Below, in pieces: positions 45,140 to 57,594 of a DNA stretch of 64,000 nt. Both the position numbers and the translations under genes were made by a program. Source of the DNA: Malurus cyaneus samueli (lineage: Eukaryota; Chordata; Aves; Passeriformes; Maluridae); contig CM019219.1 in NCBI GenBank assembly GCA_009741485.1, forward strand, positions 3,411,143-3,475,142, read 5' to 3'. The notes below the pieces were generated by a model. That model was not told the DNA's origin. It did no database searches and saw only the letters and a list, made by a program, of their open reading frames with translations. Numbering within the stretch: the stretch's first letter is position 1; every line of letters starts with the position of its first letter.

Positions 45140-48100
45140 GAGGGGTTCTGCTCTGCATCAAAGGCGTGCTCTGTGCAATCTGATCCCTCTCCTGAACGCC
45201 CAGCTCCATGCCAAGGAAGTGGTTTAGGGAGGATTTTCCTTTCGCTGGGTACATCCTGACATCCGGATGAGCCGATCCCGCTGGCCACCGAGATCTTCCC
45301 CAACACTCCCAGCCCCTCCATGGCCTGGTGGTGGTGGTGGGGCTGTTCCAGGAAGCTGGGATTTACCTTTGGAGATTAGGCTGTTTGGTGAGGATTCTCA
45401 TGCCACCCACTGAGACAGTTTCCAATTTACGACCACGCTAAACCAGATTAAATTGGTGTGAGGTGTGTGCCAGAAGATTAGCATCCTACAAATGTCGGGA
45501 AAGCCTCAAACAAATTCTCTTTGTCTGCCAAAATTACTCCTGTAAGAAGCAGTTTTTATGGCTTTTTCTTGTTTTCCTGACTCCTCTTTAACCTTGGAGA
45601 AGATCCCTCCAGCATCTTTCTGATCTTTCTGATCTGCAGCTCTCTCTGTCTCACTGGCAATAAAAGAGCTGTGAGAGATGTTGGCCAAGGCATGGCTGGA
45701 CAATTGCTGAACCAGAATAATCAAGGAAAAGGAGCAAGACAGGGCCACAGGGTGCTACCAACATATTTTTAGATGAAGAGTGTGAACTACTGACAGGTTT
45801 TTATTTCATTGTTGTGGGTTATGTGATCAAAGAATGAGAGGCAGAAGATACTGTAATGCCAATGTAAATGCAAATTAATAAAGGATAAGGAGAAATAAAG
45901 TCATAATTGAGAGGAAATATACCACATGTCGTACTGGATGTACTTTGCCACCTGTTTTTATGGTATTTTTTTTAATGTTAAGTGATTTGCATGATAAACA
46001 GGAATCCCACATAGGAAAGGCCATCCTTGACTGGATAAAATTGGCTTCTATCAGAGCCATGGATCCAGCAGGACCCTCCAGTTCTCCCTGGCATGAGGTG
46101 ATGGAGTCAACACCACCACGGCCTCTGATCCCCTAAATGATGCCTCCAGCTCTGCCTCCCTCTGTGCTGTCAGGGGAAAGGACTCTGCTACAGAGACTGA
46201 AAAACACAAAGCTGAATTTTCTTAGCTGAATTTAAAAGGAATAGAAATTCTTTCTATCCATGAATGCTTTTTTTTATTTTCTTTGCACCGTGCTGCTCTA
46301 TTTGGAATCCTGATAAAGGTATGGAATGTGATATGGAAAGAACACAATTGAATGAAAATATCTTTGTATGAAGAAACATCAAGATTTGCTTTTTCCAGCG
46401 TTTCTGAATCTCCTTTACGAAGCAGGAACCAAGGAAGTCATGCAGAGGGCTAATCCTGTGTGCCAGGAGCCAGCAGTTGTGACAGTAAGGATTGGTCCTG
46501 GAATTTCAAGAAGGTGATCTTGGAAGAGCAAAGATGTTTCCCAAACAACTTTTTAAAGAAATCTGTCAAACTATGGTCTCAGGAAACAAACAGGGTGTGC
46601 AGTGCAATAGCTTTGTGCTGGAGGTTGGGTGTTGATCTTTCCTCACAGAGCAAAGTTTTGCTGCCCTGGCAGATTTACCGGTCCCTGGAAATTGCTTTAT
46701 TTAGTGTTAGAATTTCCATAAAGATCTGGACCGAAGGGACTAAAAGCAGAAGGAAAATGCGGAGCTGTTCGAGAGTTGGCTGCCACTGGAGGGCAGCGAG
46801 GCCCCGTCCTTGGGAAGGGAGCACGGGAAGGATGCTCCAACACCGCAGAGCTGCTGTGCCATCCCTAAAACGGCCTCCAGCTGAGCGAATCCCTGCAAAA
46901 GTGAGCAGACGTGAAAATAAACGTATTCATATTTGTAGAGAATTTTGCTGAAGTGCTTTTGAAGGAATGAGCTAGGGCTGACTGCCTTTCCCCCGTACAC
47001 GTATTTCTTATACAAGTGTTTATTTGTATTTCTCTTTCCCTGGAGAAAAAAACCTCACTGATGGATGTGTGAACTCACAACTTTTTCTCATGCTATAGCA
47101 ATGTATTTATTATTTCTTTCAACATCATACTGCACTTCTGAATAGTTTTCTTATGCAGAAAATAATTTTTTTTCTGAACCAGTTGCATTCCCAGTGATTT
47201 GGTGTGGTTGTGTCCAGTGTCCAGACACCATGGAGGAGTTCCCTGGGTCAAACCCACTCCAGCCCCTTCCCCATCCCTGTTCCTTTCCCTGGACATGCTC
47301 CAGACCCTCAATGTCTTTGTTATCCTGAGGTACCCAAAGGTGACCCCACGATCTGAGGTGCCTCAAATCCAAAATTTGTGGATTTGAGTGCCAGCAGAGG
47401 GATGATCACTGCCCTGGTCCTGCTGGCCACACCAACACTTGAACAGCCCTTGTTTTCTCTCTGCCAGCCTTTCCACTGAAGTCCAATAAATCCTCAAATG
47501 AAAGGTGTTTTTGCATGCTGAGTGATCAGAGAAAAGGCAAATCCCAGCTGAAGTAAATCACACCCTCAATGACATAACCTGCAGATTCCCTGTGTTTATG
47601 GTGAATTTATTGTGAAGTGAAAGCTTTAGGTACAAAGCCATTGCCTTTGGACAAAACTGAATCCTGAGTGCTGAGTCTGGCTTCCCAGTCCCAAAGGAGA
47701 ATTCCCTGAGGATAAGGGAAACTTATCCTCTGGAAGCCCAAGGGAGGCACAATCAGGGGTGAAGGGCATCCAAAATTGAGGGCTGTCAGTGACCTTGTCC
47801 CCACACGTGGCAGGAGAGGTCATTTCCCTGTCACCCAGCCCAGGCTCTGTGTCCACACACCCTGCTTGTCTTGGCACAACCTGCTGCATCCCTGCAGCTT
47901 TTCCTGCTTTTCACCTTCACGTGGACAATGGTTTTACTGGAGAGCTTTTCTCAGCAAATCCCTGTGACCACGGGCAGGGTCACACAGGGTGCCACCAGCA
48001 CTGGGGACATCCTCCAGCGTCCTTTAAACATTTGTCATCACAGACACTGGGGTGGCCTTGGGGTCACCCAAATGCCTCTAAATTTAAGTGGATTTTGGTA

Positions 48101-49030
48101 ATAAAATCAGTGCAGTGAGAGCATGGATTAAAGTGTACAATCTGACTCACTGCCAGTGCAGGGAAGATAAAACACTATAGGTTGCCAAAGATAAAATTAT
48201 TTATTCCCAGCTGCATAGCAGTTATGAAATCAGTAGTAATGAAATAAATTACCTGTGTTAGACAAACATGAGTGGATATTTATTGATATGTTGGTTAATT
48301 ATTAGAAAGAAACATAATTATTAATATATTTACAATGACTTAAAATTTATTCTAGGAAAATCAAGGTTCAATTAATCAAGCTGAGGGTGATCAAGGCATG
48401 AGGTTAATCAAGCTAAAGCAGCACAAGGTCACTTTCCTGCAACTGAATTTTCTGTTCTTGCATTTTAATATCACTTAAGGGCTTTTGAGTTTGATTAGGA
48501 AGAGAAAAAAGTCTGTTAGGGTGTGAGGTAAATCTAGCCAATAAATTCTAATATAAATAAAATTAAATATGATGTTTTATGCAACACCTTTTCTATTTTA
48601 AGACCTGAAACTTTTAGCAACCTAATTCAGTAAAGAGGTTTTTCACACACAAAAAGCCCCATCCTTTCAGTACTAAGGCAAACCATATCTATATTTAAGT
48701 TTCATATATTAAATCTCTTTAAATATTAAAATCTGTTGTTAGGCTCATGAAAACTCATGTAAATCAGAATTACTGCTTTCATTGTGGTCAAAAGATTTAA
48801 GTATTTTAAGTTTTTCCTCATGCATAAGCTACTGAAGAAACTAAATAAGGTGCAAATCAGTAATAATTTAAAGAAGTTTTTTATGGTAGGGAAATTTTTT
48901 TCAATATATAAATGGTTGAATAAATATGAAATTGAAAATGTCAGGTATTTCAGTTCCCACAGAAGCTGACAGAGGAGGAAATAGATAAAATACACATTTT
49001 AGCAACCACAGTTTCTGTAAAATGATCGGC
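45140..49030. other. Intergenic upstream of the SRCR/mucin-like gene
   Basis: No exon with paired splice signals and no domain similarity was found on either strand. Moderately GC-rich patches occur near 46740-46900 and 47200-48080, without a supported gene. Confidence 0.45.
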
Positions 49031-49034
49031 ATTT

Positions 49035-49215
49035 TTAGGGCAGGTTTTTCACCCAAAGGGTGGATGGGCTCCTCTGGGAAGTGGCCACAGCAAAAACCTG
49101 CCAGAGTTCAGCTTGGACAGCACAATTAGTCAGGTGGGTTAATTGCAGGCAGCCCTGAGAGCAGGGAGTTGGGCTCGATCATGGATTGTTTCCAAATCAA
49201 AATATTCTGCAATTC
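49035..49215 (+). mobile_element. CR1 LINE 3' fragment
   Basis: Shows ggtttttcacccaaagggtg, gatgggctcctctgggaagtgg, ccagagttcagcttggacag and gagttgggctcgatcatgg, ending near caattctatagtaac. This is an older CR1 subfamily tail. Degenerate. Confidence 0.7.
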
Positions 49216-51060
49216 TATAGTAACATTTCATCTTTTTTATAAAACCAACAACTGAATAATTAATTGTGAACCGGTTTTCCTTGCTAACAACGTGAAAAAC
49301 CAGTGGAGAACAGGATAAAACTTTGCAACATTTTTCACATCAAACAGACATTTTAAAAAGTTGTCAAGGTTAAATTGGATAAGGACCTAGAAAAGCCAGA
49401 AGGTCATGGCACATCCTTCAGAGGGATCTGACACAGCTCTGGGTTCTTTTTCTTTCATTCTGCCCCTGGGCTGCAGGAGAGTCGTGACTCCTGAACCTTT
49501 GCATTTGGTTTATCCTGATTATCTCACTCAAATAAGTGACCTTCAGGTATTCAATAAAAGCTTTGTCAGGGTGGGATATGTGGGATTAGGACCTGAAGTT
49601 CAGGAAAAGTCTCCTCTGTGAAGGTTTGTTGGTTCTATAAGTGCAGAATGTGCCTCGGGATTGATTTTGTTGCTCCTCCCCTGTCTTGGTAGTGAGAAAA
49701 TAGAATTGGTTACAGAGGTTATGGGTGATTTAAAAAGTATGAGACGAGGATGGCGGTACTGGATGGACTCTGACACTGCTTAAAATGCTCTAAAAGGTTT
49801 TGAATCTTAGATGGATGGAAATTTGCCATGTCAAATGTTAATCAGAATTTTTTAAAAAGAGGGGAACACTGGCTAGGACAGAAATTCGATGACAATATGC
49901 CGTTAAAAGAGGCACATTGCTGTATAGAAATGTGTTTAATAGTTCAGGGAAGCATTTCTCATTCTGACAAAATTAAAAATTTTTGTGGCTTCTTTTGATC
50001 AAGCAAAAGTATTGCCTTGTACAGGAACAAATGGCACTTCCAGGTGGAGTTTTCAGTCACTGCAGCAACAACTGCGTCTGTCAAGGAAATGGTGCTGAAG
50101 ATGTTGAAAGATTAAGAAGCAGATTAATGCAGTTTATATTATTATTTTAAGTCTAAACTAGAAGTCAGAGCAGTTTTGAAGTACATCAGTTTATGACTAT
50201 AGGGGGAAATAGGATTTTTTAAAGTGTTAGTAGTAAAAAGGTTGTATAAATCAAACAATGTGGTTACTAAAATGAAAATCCAAGGTAAAGGAAAATGAAA
50301 CCAAGGAATTTGATTTGACAGGTTTTAAGTGTTACATAGGAATTGTTACTGCAAGGTAAGAAACTGAAAAAGAAGCAATGGCTGATGCAATTTCATACAA
50401 TGGAGGTACTTTTAACTTCTAAAAAGAAAATTTATTGCAGTTTTTCTAGTAAATTTTTTAGCAAGACTAAATTTTTAGTAGCTTCATTTTTGGAGTACCT
50501 TAATTATTGTCTGGAGCCCTTCTCTTTTGTGGCACCAGTGGTTTATCCTTCCCCTGGGATGTCCCAGGGCAGCCCCTGGCACAAAAGGAACTGGAGAGAA
50601 AACATTACCAGGACGATGCATTAACATAAATGCAAAACATACCAGGGCAATACCAGGATCCTGCCTTATCTGCAGAAAACAAAATGCTATTTTTTTTTTC
50701 AAAATCCAATGCCAGGAACCCTTCAGGACTGCTCACATTCTAGCCTGTGTTTCAAACAGTTAATTTCCAGCCTGATCTGTGTCACCCCAGCTGTCACATT
50801 TTGCTGCCTTCGGGTGAATCCTGGTGGTGCTGGCAGGGAGCAGCCCTCTTGTCTTCCTCAACAATGCATTCCTCAGCGAAATTCAACGAACTTCTGACAC
50901 AAAGAGGGTTTGTCTCAGCTTGGCAAAGCTCGGATCAAGTGTTCTCTGCTCCAACCCAACGCTGCCGGGCAGCGCCAAAGGAAACTGAGGCAGCGGCGTC
51001 CGGCTGCTCTTGGGGCTGCACTGGTGGAATTCTGAGCCTGAAACAGGAATGGAAGGGTCC
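49216..51060. other. Gene-free AT-rich stretch
   Basis: No supported coding or RNA feature. A short self-complementary patch (cctgggatgtcccagg) occurs near 50553. Confidence 0.4.
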
Positions 51061-51084
51061 AGCATTTGGGAAACACGGCCTGGC

Positions 51085-51130
51085 TTTGCCAAATAAAATC
51101 ATGGAATTTTTGGGGTTGGAAAAGAGACAT
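51085..51130 (-). mobile_element. Possible CR1 3' tail remnant
   Basis: aaaatcatggaatttttggg followed by gttggaaaagaga looks like the antisense start of an avian CR1 tail. Only about 45 bases are recognisable. Confidence 0.4.
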
Positions 51131-51168
51131 CTTTGCATGGAGCCACAGAGCCCTCACATGAGCAGAAC

Positions 51169-51201
51169 TCAATTTTTGTCGCATCTCCTGCGACAAAATT
51201 G
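51169..51201. repeat. Inverted repeat (hairpin)
   Basis: A near-perfect 13-base stem: caatttttgtcgca, a loop of about five bases, then tgcgacaaaattg, with one extra T on the left side. A decayed copy of the left half lies at 51330. Confidence 0.8.
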
Positions 51202-51203
51202 TG

Positions 51204-51326
51204 CATGAGTTGGTGAGTCTGATGGAGTTAATGAAGAAAATAAAATTATCAGTTGAGCGAAATGATCTCCAGAGTATATTCCTGTAGTTATTTGATTGGA
51301 ATTTGGTGCAAGCAGAGGGGCTCAGA
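51204..51326 (+). repeat. Direct repeat unit 1 (about 122 bp)
   Basis: Runs from gagttggtgagtctgatgg through ctccagagtatattcctg to gcagaggggctcag. It recurs at 51921-52043 with about 8 substitutions. It is not a recognised transposon end. Its left edge joins a hairpin, and the 18-base word agaactcaatttttgtcg flanks it on both sides (51163 and 51326). Confidence 0.8.
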
Positions 51327-51920
51327 ACTCAATTTTTGTCGTATCTCATGCAACAAAGCCTGGCTTGAATCCAGGCTTGGCAATAAAAGATGGTAACAAA
51401 TCCCAAACGCTTCAGAAACATCTCAAATCTATCACTCAGATAAAGAGAAAATCTACCTCTCTGAAGCGATGAAAACAGAGAAAAATACAGGAAAAAAAGG
51501 TGACAGTCAGCCAGACTTGGCAGGCTCTTGAGAACAGCAGCAGTACAATTAATTTCTATATTACACCCTGTGCCTAATCCACTTATTTCAGAAAAAAAAG
51601 AAAAAGAAGAAAAAAAATTGGTTGGATGGGTACCAGGTGATACAGGGCAAAAGAGGTGACCCAAGTGTTATTCTAGGAAATGAAAACAGCTCTTGCTCCC
51701 AGTGACGCAGCCGGGTCACTGACGAGTTTCCTCAGCCAGGAGAGATTTCATTAAAATAGACATTTTGTGTCATGAGTCTGAGAGAAAAAATCTCCCAGTG
51801 TTCACAAGCTGCTGTGAGAATTTTACTGTCTCCTCAGTTTTTGCCATCTAGATAAGAACTGCCAAAAAAATTAAAACTACAATAGAGAGATTCTAGTGCA
51901 ATTCTGTTAAAAAAGCTTGC

Positions 51921-52043
51921 TGATGAGTTGGTGACTCTGACGGAGTTAATGAAGAAAATAAAATTATCGGCTGAGCGAAATGATCTCCAGAGTATATTCC
52001 TGTAGTTGTTTGATTGGAATTTGGTGCACGCAGTGGGGCTCAG
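51921..52043 (+). repeat. Direct repeat unit 2 (about 122 bp)
   Basis: Second copy of the unit at 51204-51326, about 717 bases downstream in the same orientation. The DNA between the copies shows no gene. Confidence 0.8.
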
Positions 52044-55000
52044 GCATTAAAGGACCCCAAAGCCATGACTGGGGACAGAAGGTTGTGCTCAGCTGATTTA
52101 TTCAGCTTGGTGTCAATGGATATCTGTGAGATTCCATGGAAAACCATGGGAAGAAAGCAATGAAAACCAAAAAAAAACCAAATCAGATTTCTTACCCAAA
52201 CCCTGCAAACCCTAACTAGTTTATTAAAATCTCAATCTACATGAGGATTTGTTATTAACAACTGGGAAATGAATCTACTTGCTGGCTATGAGATGCAGAA
52301 ACAAAGCCATGTTTATTTATACTCAATTATAAATATTTTTGTGGCGGGTTCCTGGGAAGGAGGACCACAGAGCTGAATTATCTGCTTCTTACTCCAAAAT
52401 TAGAATAGAAAGATAAACAGGACAGGAAATCCAGCATACAAACAAGCAAACAAGAATTTTGTTTTTGAGTTTTACTTCAACCCCAGTTCTGGGCAAATAG
52501 ATGGCTTGGTACTGGGAATAGCATAAAGTCAGGAACCCATAGACCCCGTGCAATTATTTACTAAAAAAATATGTACGTATTTGAACTCAACTTGCTTTGG
52601 ATCCCTTCTCTTCCCATTTAAGAAACCTTCAGGAGAATTGCTCAGAAATGTGAAGTTTTGTCAGAGTTTTGGCCGCTTTCATCTGTTTGGTTGTTGCCCG
52701 TGCCCAGTGGGATGTGGGAGAAAATTGGTGAAAAATAAAAGAAATTTTAAAAACATTTTAAACATCAAATTAAATTAAATTACATTTCTTGTGATCCCCC
52801 AGTCTCCTGGCTGCCAGGGCAGCTTGAAGAGCTGACAAATCCTTGACTGAGTGCGAGAGCTGCTTATAACCATCGGTGTGTCATCAACATTATTCTCATC
52901 CTGAATCCAAATATGGCACTGTACCAGCTGCTAGGGAAAAAATTAACTTTACCCCAGCCAGAACCAAGGCAAGGGTGTAATTAAATCATTAGGTTGATAC
53001 TTTTAAGGGATTTTCTCATGGTGCTGCAAGTAAAACATTTGCTGGTGCTGAGATGATTATTTGAGTACATAAAACTGAGTGGACAAGAAACGTGCTACGT
53101 GATTGAGTTGTGACAGACACACCAGGAGGAAAATAAATAATCTAATACCAAAGTCAGACAAAGGAAAAAAGCACCAAGTGATGGTTGGTGTGTCTCCTCT
53201 GAGGGCAAGGAGGTGACAACAATGAGCAGCCACCAGAAAATTCATTTAAAAAGAGCAAAGAAGTGTCCTTCACGTGCTCCTGGTCCTTGACACCGTTGTG
53301 TTTGCAGGCACAACCCTCACTGTGGGATTGGAATAACACAGATCCCTCACAAACCAAACAAAAAACCAAAACAAAAGGCCAAATAAACGATTTCAGCTTA
53401 CATTTTGGCTTTAATTCTTTGTGTTTTTTAACTAGGACATGAAAGGCAAAAATCCCAGGTCTTGCTTTTCATGTTTTCATGCACCAGTGAGAAATGTTTA
53501 TGTGGGATTTGGCTGTTTGCATTTCCAGCATATTTCGGTCTGATTTATGAGTGTGCACAAGACATTCTGAAAGGCTGAGGAGCCAAACTCCTCACAACCA
53601 CAAAGCATGCAACAGTGGAGAGAAAAAAATTAAGTTTTGTGATCAGCAACCGAAAGTAATGAAAATTGACCAAAACTCTTCCTTCTGGAAAGTAGATATG
53701 AAACATTTTTTACCTCTTGACTGACATTTTGTTGAGAGCTGGAAAGTCTCCTGGTTGAGGTTCAATCTCTTGGATGAATTTGTGGTTTTTGTCTGGTTTG
53801 GAATGCACATCAGTGGGATATCACAAGCCATTAGATATCAGAAGCCTTTAGAATAGATTATGTGTTTCAGCCTTAAATATTGCAAACAAAACAAGCTTAG
53901 TATCTTTTGAATTTGGATTTATTCAATCTAGAGAAGTGAAAACTTAATGAAAAAATATCAATTGATACTCAAAATAATTAGAATATTTTATAGCCACAGT
54001 TTCAATCACCATGGTAAGAATAATTTTTACATTTCCTTTTGAGGGATGATCCATTCTCACCAAATGAAATCTTCCTTCCTTTCAATAAACCTTGAAATAT
54101 TTCTTGATGCCTCATTCACATTTCCACTTCAGCTCACAAAATTTTGAGGTATTAGATAAATGGTTTTAGAACGATGTGAGAGGAGAATTAAAGAGGAAGA
54201 AAATGATAAAACGATTGTGCTAAACAACTTGTGGCATGAAAGTTGAAATTATTCCTTAATCCTTTCAGAGCTGTTCGGATTAGAAAGCTGTTCTAAGGTA
54301 TTGCAGCAGAATTTATTGTAGATAAAGATATCACAGCTTCCTGCAAATGGCACAGTGAGGCATTTTGGCAGCTCATGAAATGCAAGGTTTGCCCTGCAGT
54401 CACGCAGTGAGTGATGCTGACCTTTGCTCTGATATTATCCCATGTGAAAGCTGCTTCTTCAGTGCCAGCCTTGCAGGAAAACCATCAAGAATAAAACCAA
54501 CAACTGCCAGGATGGTGACAGCACCAATCAGCAATGAGAGGGAACAGTCAGCAGCAGTGAGAAGATATTTAGATATTTATATTAAGATAAATTTGATATT
54601 AAGACATTTAGAAGCCCCCTGTGTAGTGTTTCAGAAGGAGGGGCTCCGACCATCAATTGGAATTTTTAATCCAACAGACCACACTCTTCAACACAGTAAA
54701 ACATTTGTATTTTAAGCACAGAAACATGAATTTGAAGAGACAAAATAGATTTATTGCTTTGTAAACATTCCTTCCTGTGATTCTAAATTACACTGCTCAC
54801 AGAACAGATTAATTTTAGCTCAGAAATCTCTGCATTTTATAAATAAGCACAGACTCATTATTGTTTCAATGAGAAATTTAGTATTAAAAGAAATACTCAG
54901 AATAAGTAGAATATTGTGCAGCCACAATTCCAGTTGCCAGAAGAGCCCAGCCCCATGAGTGAAGGTTATGGGGGTCTGATCTCAGCCTATTGAAGATCAG

Positions 55001-55190
55001 AGCACAAAGAGCTCCAGGGTTAAAGGGATGGCTCCCAGATCAAAGCCAGAAATAAGCAAACTCACAGATTCACTGCTTTCAACTATTTGGACAGGCTTCA
55101 TATTAGCAGGGATGACAACTCAGCTCAGTAAACTTCATCAGCAGAAAACAGTCGAGGGAATGAAATGTTTCTCAAGAAGCCTGGGAGTGT
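52044..55190. other. Gene-free AT-rich stretch
   Basis: No exon with splice signals, domain similarity, tRNA or clear transposon seen on either strand. Confidence 0.4.
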
Positions 55191-55199
55191 GATCCCAGC

Positions 55200-55310
55200 T
55201 GGAATCATGGGATGATTTAGGTTAGCAAAGAGCTTTGTGGTTATCAAGTCCTACCCTTAAACTAACACAGACATGTCCACTATTAACCATTCCCCAAGCG
55301 CAATCAAGTT
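55200..55310 (-). mobile_element. CR1 LINE 3' fragment (reverse orientation)
   Basis: aatcatgggatgatttaggtt followed by atcaagtcctacccttaaac, taacacagacatgtccacta and ccattccccaagcgc is the antisense avian CR1 tail in its usual order. Confidence 0.75.
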
Positions 55311-55589
55311 CACAATCAGACTGGAGCTAATTAGCACAATTGCAGGAGTTACAGCACTAAAATGGATTAGAGGCAACTCTTCTTTGGAACAGCCAGAGCA
55401 GTTGCACATTTTAAAAACGCAGATAAAAACAGAGCCTTGCAAGGTGTCGATCCCTTCCTTCTCTGGCAGAGTTGGCAAAAGCAGATTTTAGTGACAGAAA
55501 TGCAGAGCCCTGGCTTTTCTTGGTTATCTCAGAGCAAAAGTGAGTGAAATTTATTCATCTTTCTGATGCCTTATCAATCAGGCTGATCT

Positions 55590-55860
55590 GAAAGAGAGGC
55601 CAGGCAAACTTAAGAGAATGAGAATACACAACTTTAATCCAGGCCTAACAGGCCCCCTGGTACATTAGGGCAGACAAAAGCCTCCTCTTGAGGCTACACC
55701 CAAAATGGACACCGTGTCACGAGATCTTCACCTTTTATAAGTTCTGCCTTATTAACATATTGGGTCTTAATTCTCCAATGATCTTTACAGGTGACGATGT
55801 CAACCACCCCAAATTTGCTCCCCGCCAACTCACTGTTGTTTACATATTTTGGGGCTCTCG
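55590..55860 (-). mobile_element. LTR-like fragment (endogenous retrovirus, solo LTR candidate)
   Basis: Read on the - strand it shows LTR-type order: a TATA-like ttataaaagg (near 55735), then a gatctcgtgac and ccattttgggtgt segment, a ggattaaagttgtgtatt polyadenylation-like element, and an end near ctttca. No gag, pol or env sequence accompanies it. Edges and target duplication were not resolved, so the call is tentative. Confidence 0.45.
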
Positions 55861-55876
55861 GGCAGTGAGGTGTCCT

Positions 55877-55918
55877 TGGATTTGGGATTGGGATTTGGGA
55901 TTGGGATTTGGGATTCAG
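55877..55918. repeat. Short minisatellite, 14-bp unit
   Basis: Three tandem copies of tttgggattgggat directly beside the LTR-like fragment. Confidence 0.85.
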
Positions 55919-56032
55919 GCTCAGAGAGGGATTGTTTTTTCTAAAGATGAAAGAACGGTAGTTTTAGTGCTGTACTAGGGAAGTACAAGAATACAGATGC
56001 ATGAAAATTGAGAAACTAAAAACCCTAAGGCA

Positions 56033-57594
56033 TCATTTCCTGGCGGTCCCAGCTGGAGCACCCCCTTGTCGGAGCTGCAGGGGTCCCAGCAGCACGTCCA
56101 CGCTTTCCTCGGCAGCGCTGGCGTCTCTCTTGGCCCTGGAGCTGCAGCCCCGGTAGCAGCGCGAGGAGAAATCGCCCAGCCTGCACACCATCAGCCGGCA
56201 CTTGAGGTACACCGACGGGTGCCGGCTCATGAACTCGAAGGCGTTGAACTTGAACCGAGCAAAGTGGCTCGAAGGGGAGTAGAACGTGGCGTAGGAAGGA
56301 TCTCTAGGACACCTAGAAAGGGGCAAAAAGGGGAATTAGTCTTCGTGGATGCACACACGCACATTCCTGCAAAATTAAAGATTAAATCTAAATTGTATCG
56401 TAGTTGGGTACTAAGAACACAAAGGGATAAAAATGCAGCTTTCATAGCATAGTAGAGACTTTAAAAATACTGACTTTTTAAAGTCCTATGAAGCAGCTGG
56501 AATACTGGCAACTCTTCTTTTTTTTTTCCAAGAGGAGGAGACTTTAAGTGGGGAAGAGGGAAGAAGAGACTTCTAATAAGTCAGTGCATAGGCATAAAAG
56601 ACTAGTGTAATGCTGATTTTACTAAAATATTTAACTCCCTGCATGACAACTGCTACTGCCAGTTTTCACTGTCTCATCTGCATTGCTCCCACTACTTTGA
56701 GTTTTGCTCATAGGACAAAGAAGAACTAAGTGAAATGCAATGATAGTAGGGTCTAAATGTTAATTTCTTATTTCCAGGCTCATACTGTAAAAATAAAAAA
56801 TCAAAGATCCCTTTTCACTACCTGTTGCTAGTGAGTTCTAACCCAATTGAGATTGGCTTTATTATTTTAAATAAATGTGGATTGCAGGTGTGCTTCTAAC
56901 AACATGAAGAAAGCTCTTACCCATTCCTGACTAAGTAATAGGCCATAGTGTTGAAATCACGAGGGTCAGGTGATGCCACACAGGTGTCCACAGCCACCTT
57001 CAGACGGGGGTCCGAGCTGTGGAGACAAGCCTGCAGGTACAGATTTTGGTTGAGGTCGATGTAGTAGGGAGAGCTGCGCACTTGCTGCTGGAACGCCGGG
57101 GAATCGTAGAAGGTGATGTTCATGCTGTATTTTCCAAACTGGTACTCGTTGACGTCCACAGTGTCCTCAGCAGCGTACATCACCTGCTGCCAAGCCTGCC
57201 TCAGCATTTTGCAGCTGATGTGTAAGTTGATATTCTTTTTCCTCTTGATTATGTACCCAGAAGACGCGACCCTGATCGTGTTGGAGTAGTTGATTGTATC
57301 GTTGTTCTCCTGTTTAACACGCGATTTAAAATCAGGAACTGCACTTTTGTCACACCCCGTGTAAATTCTAAGTTTTGCTAAGCTTAACTATGTACTTGAG
57401 TGCCCAAAACAGGGAGAGTACCTCTTGTATGGTCCCACAGCCGTTGTAGGGGATGTTGAACACAACCTCCTGTGATGTGACCATGGGTCTGCAGCGATTG
57501 TCGTTCAGGGTGACCCCCTGTGCTGAGTAGCCTTGGGACTGGAGGTAGTCTCTGCTGACCACTACGTGCATGTAGTCTGGCAAGCACACAATGG
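56033..57594 (-). CDS. DMBT1: ZP domain and C-terminus of DMBT1 (three exons)
   Basis: Exons 57422-57594, 56921-57309 and 56033-56312. ZP landmarks include [59 protein letters not shown], and a cleavage site SRAKR followed by a short hydrophobic strand. No membrane helix follows, so the protein is expected to be secreted, as known for DMBT1. Confidence 0.9.

Noticed and set aside
46460..46951. 163-codon open frame on + in the intergenic region
   Set aside because: No domain, signal peptide or splice partner. Composition is like random moderately GC-rich DNA.
50747..51208. 153-codon open frame on + near 51 kb
   Set aside because: It runs into a CR1-like piece and the hairpin repeat, shows no domain similarity, and has no partner exons.
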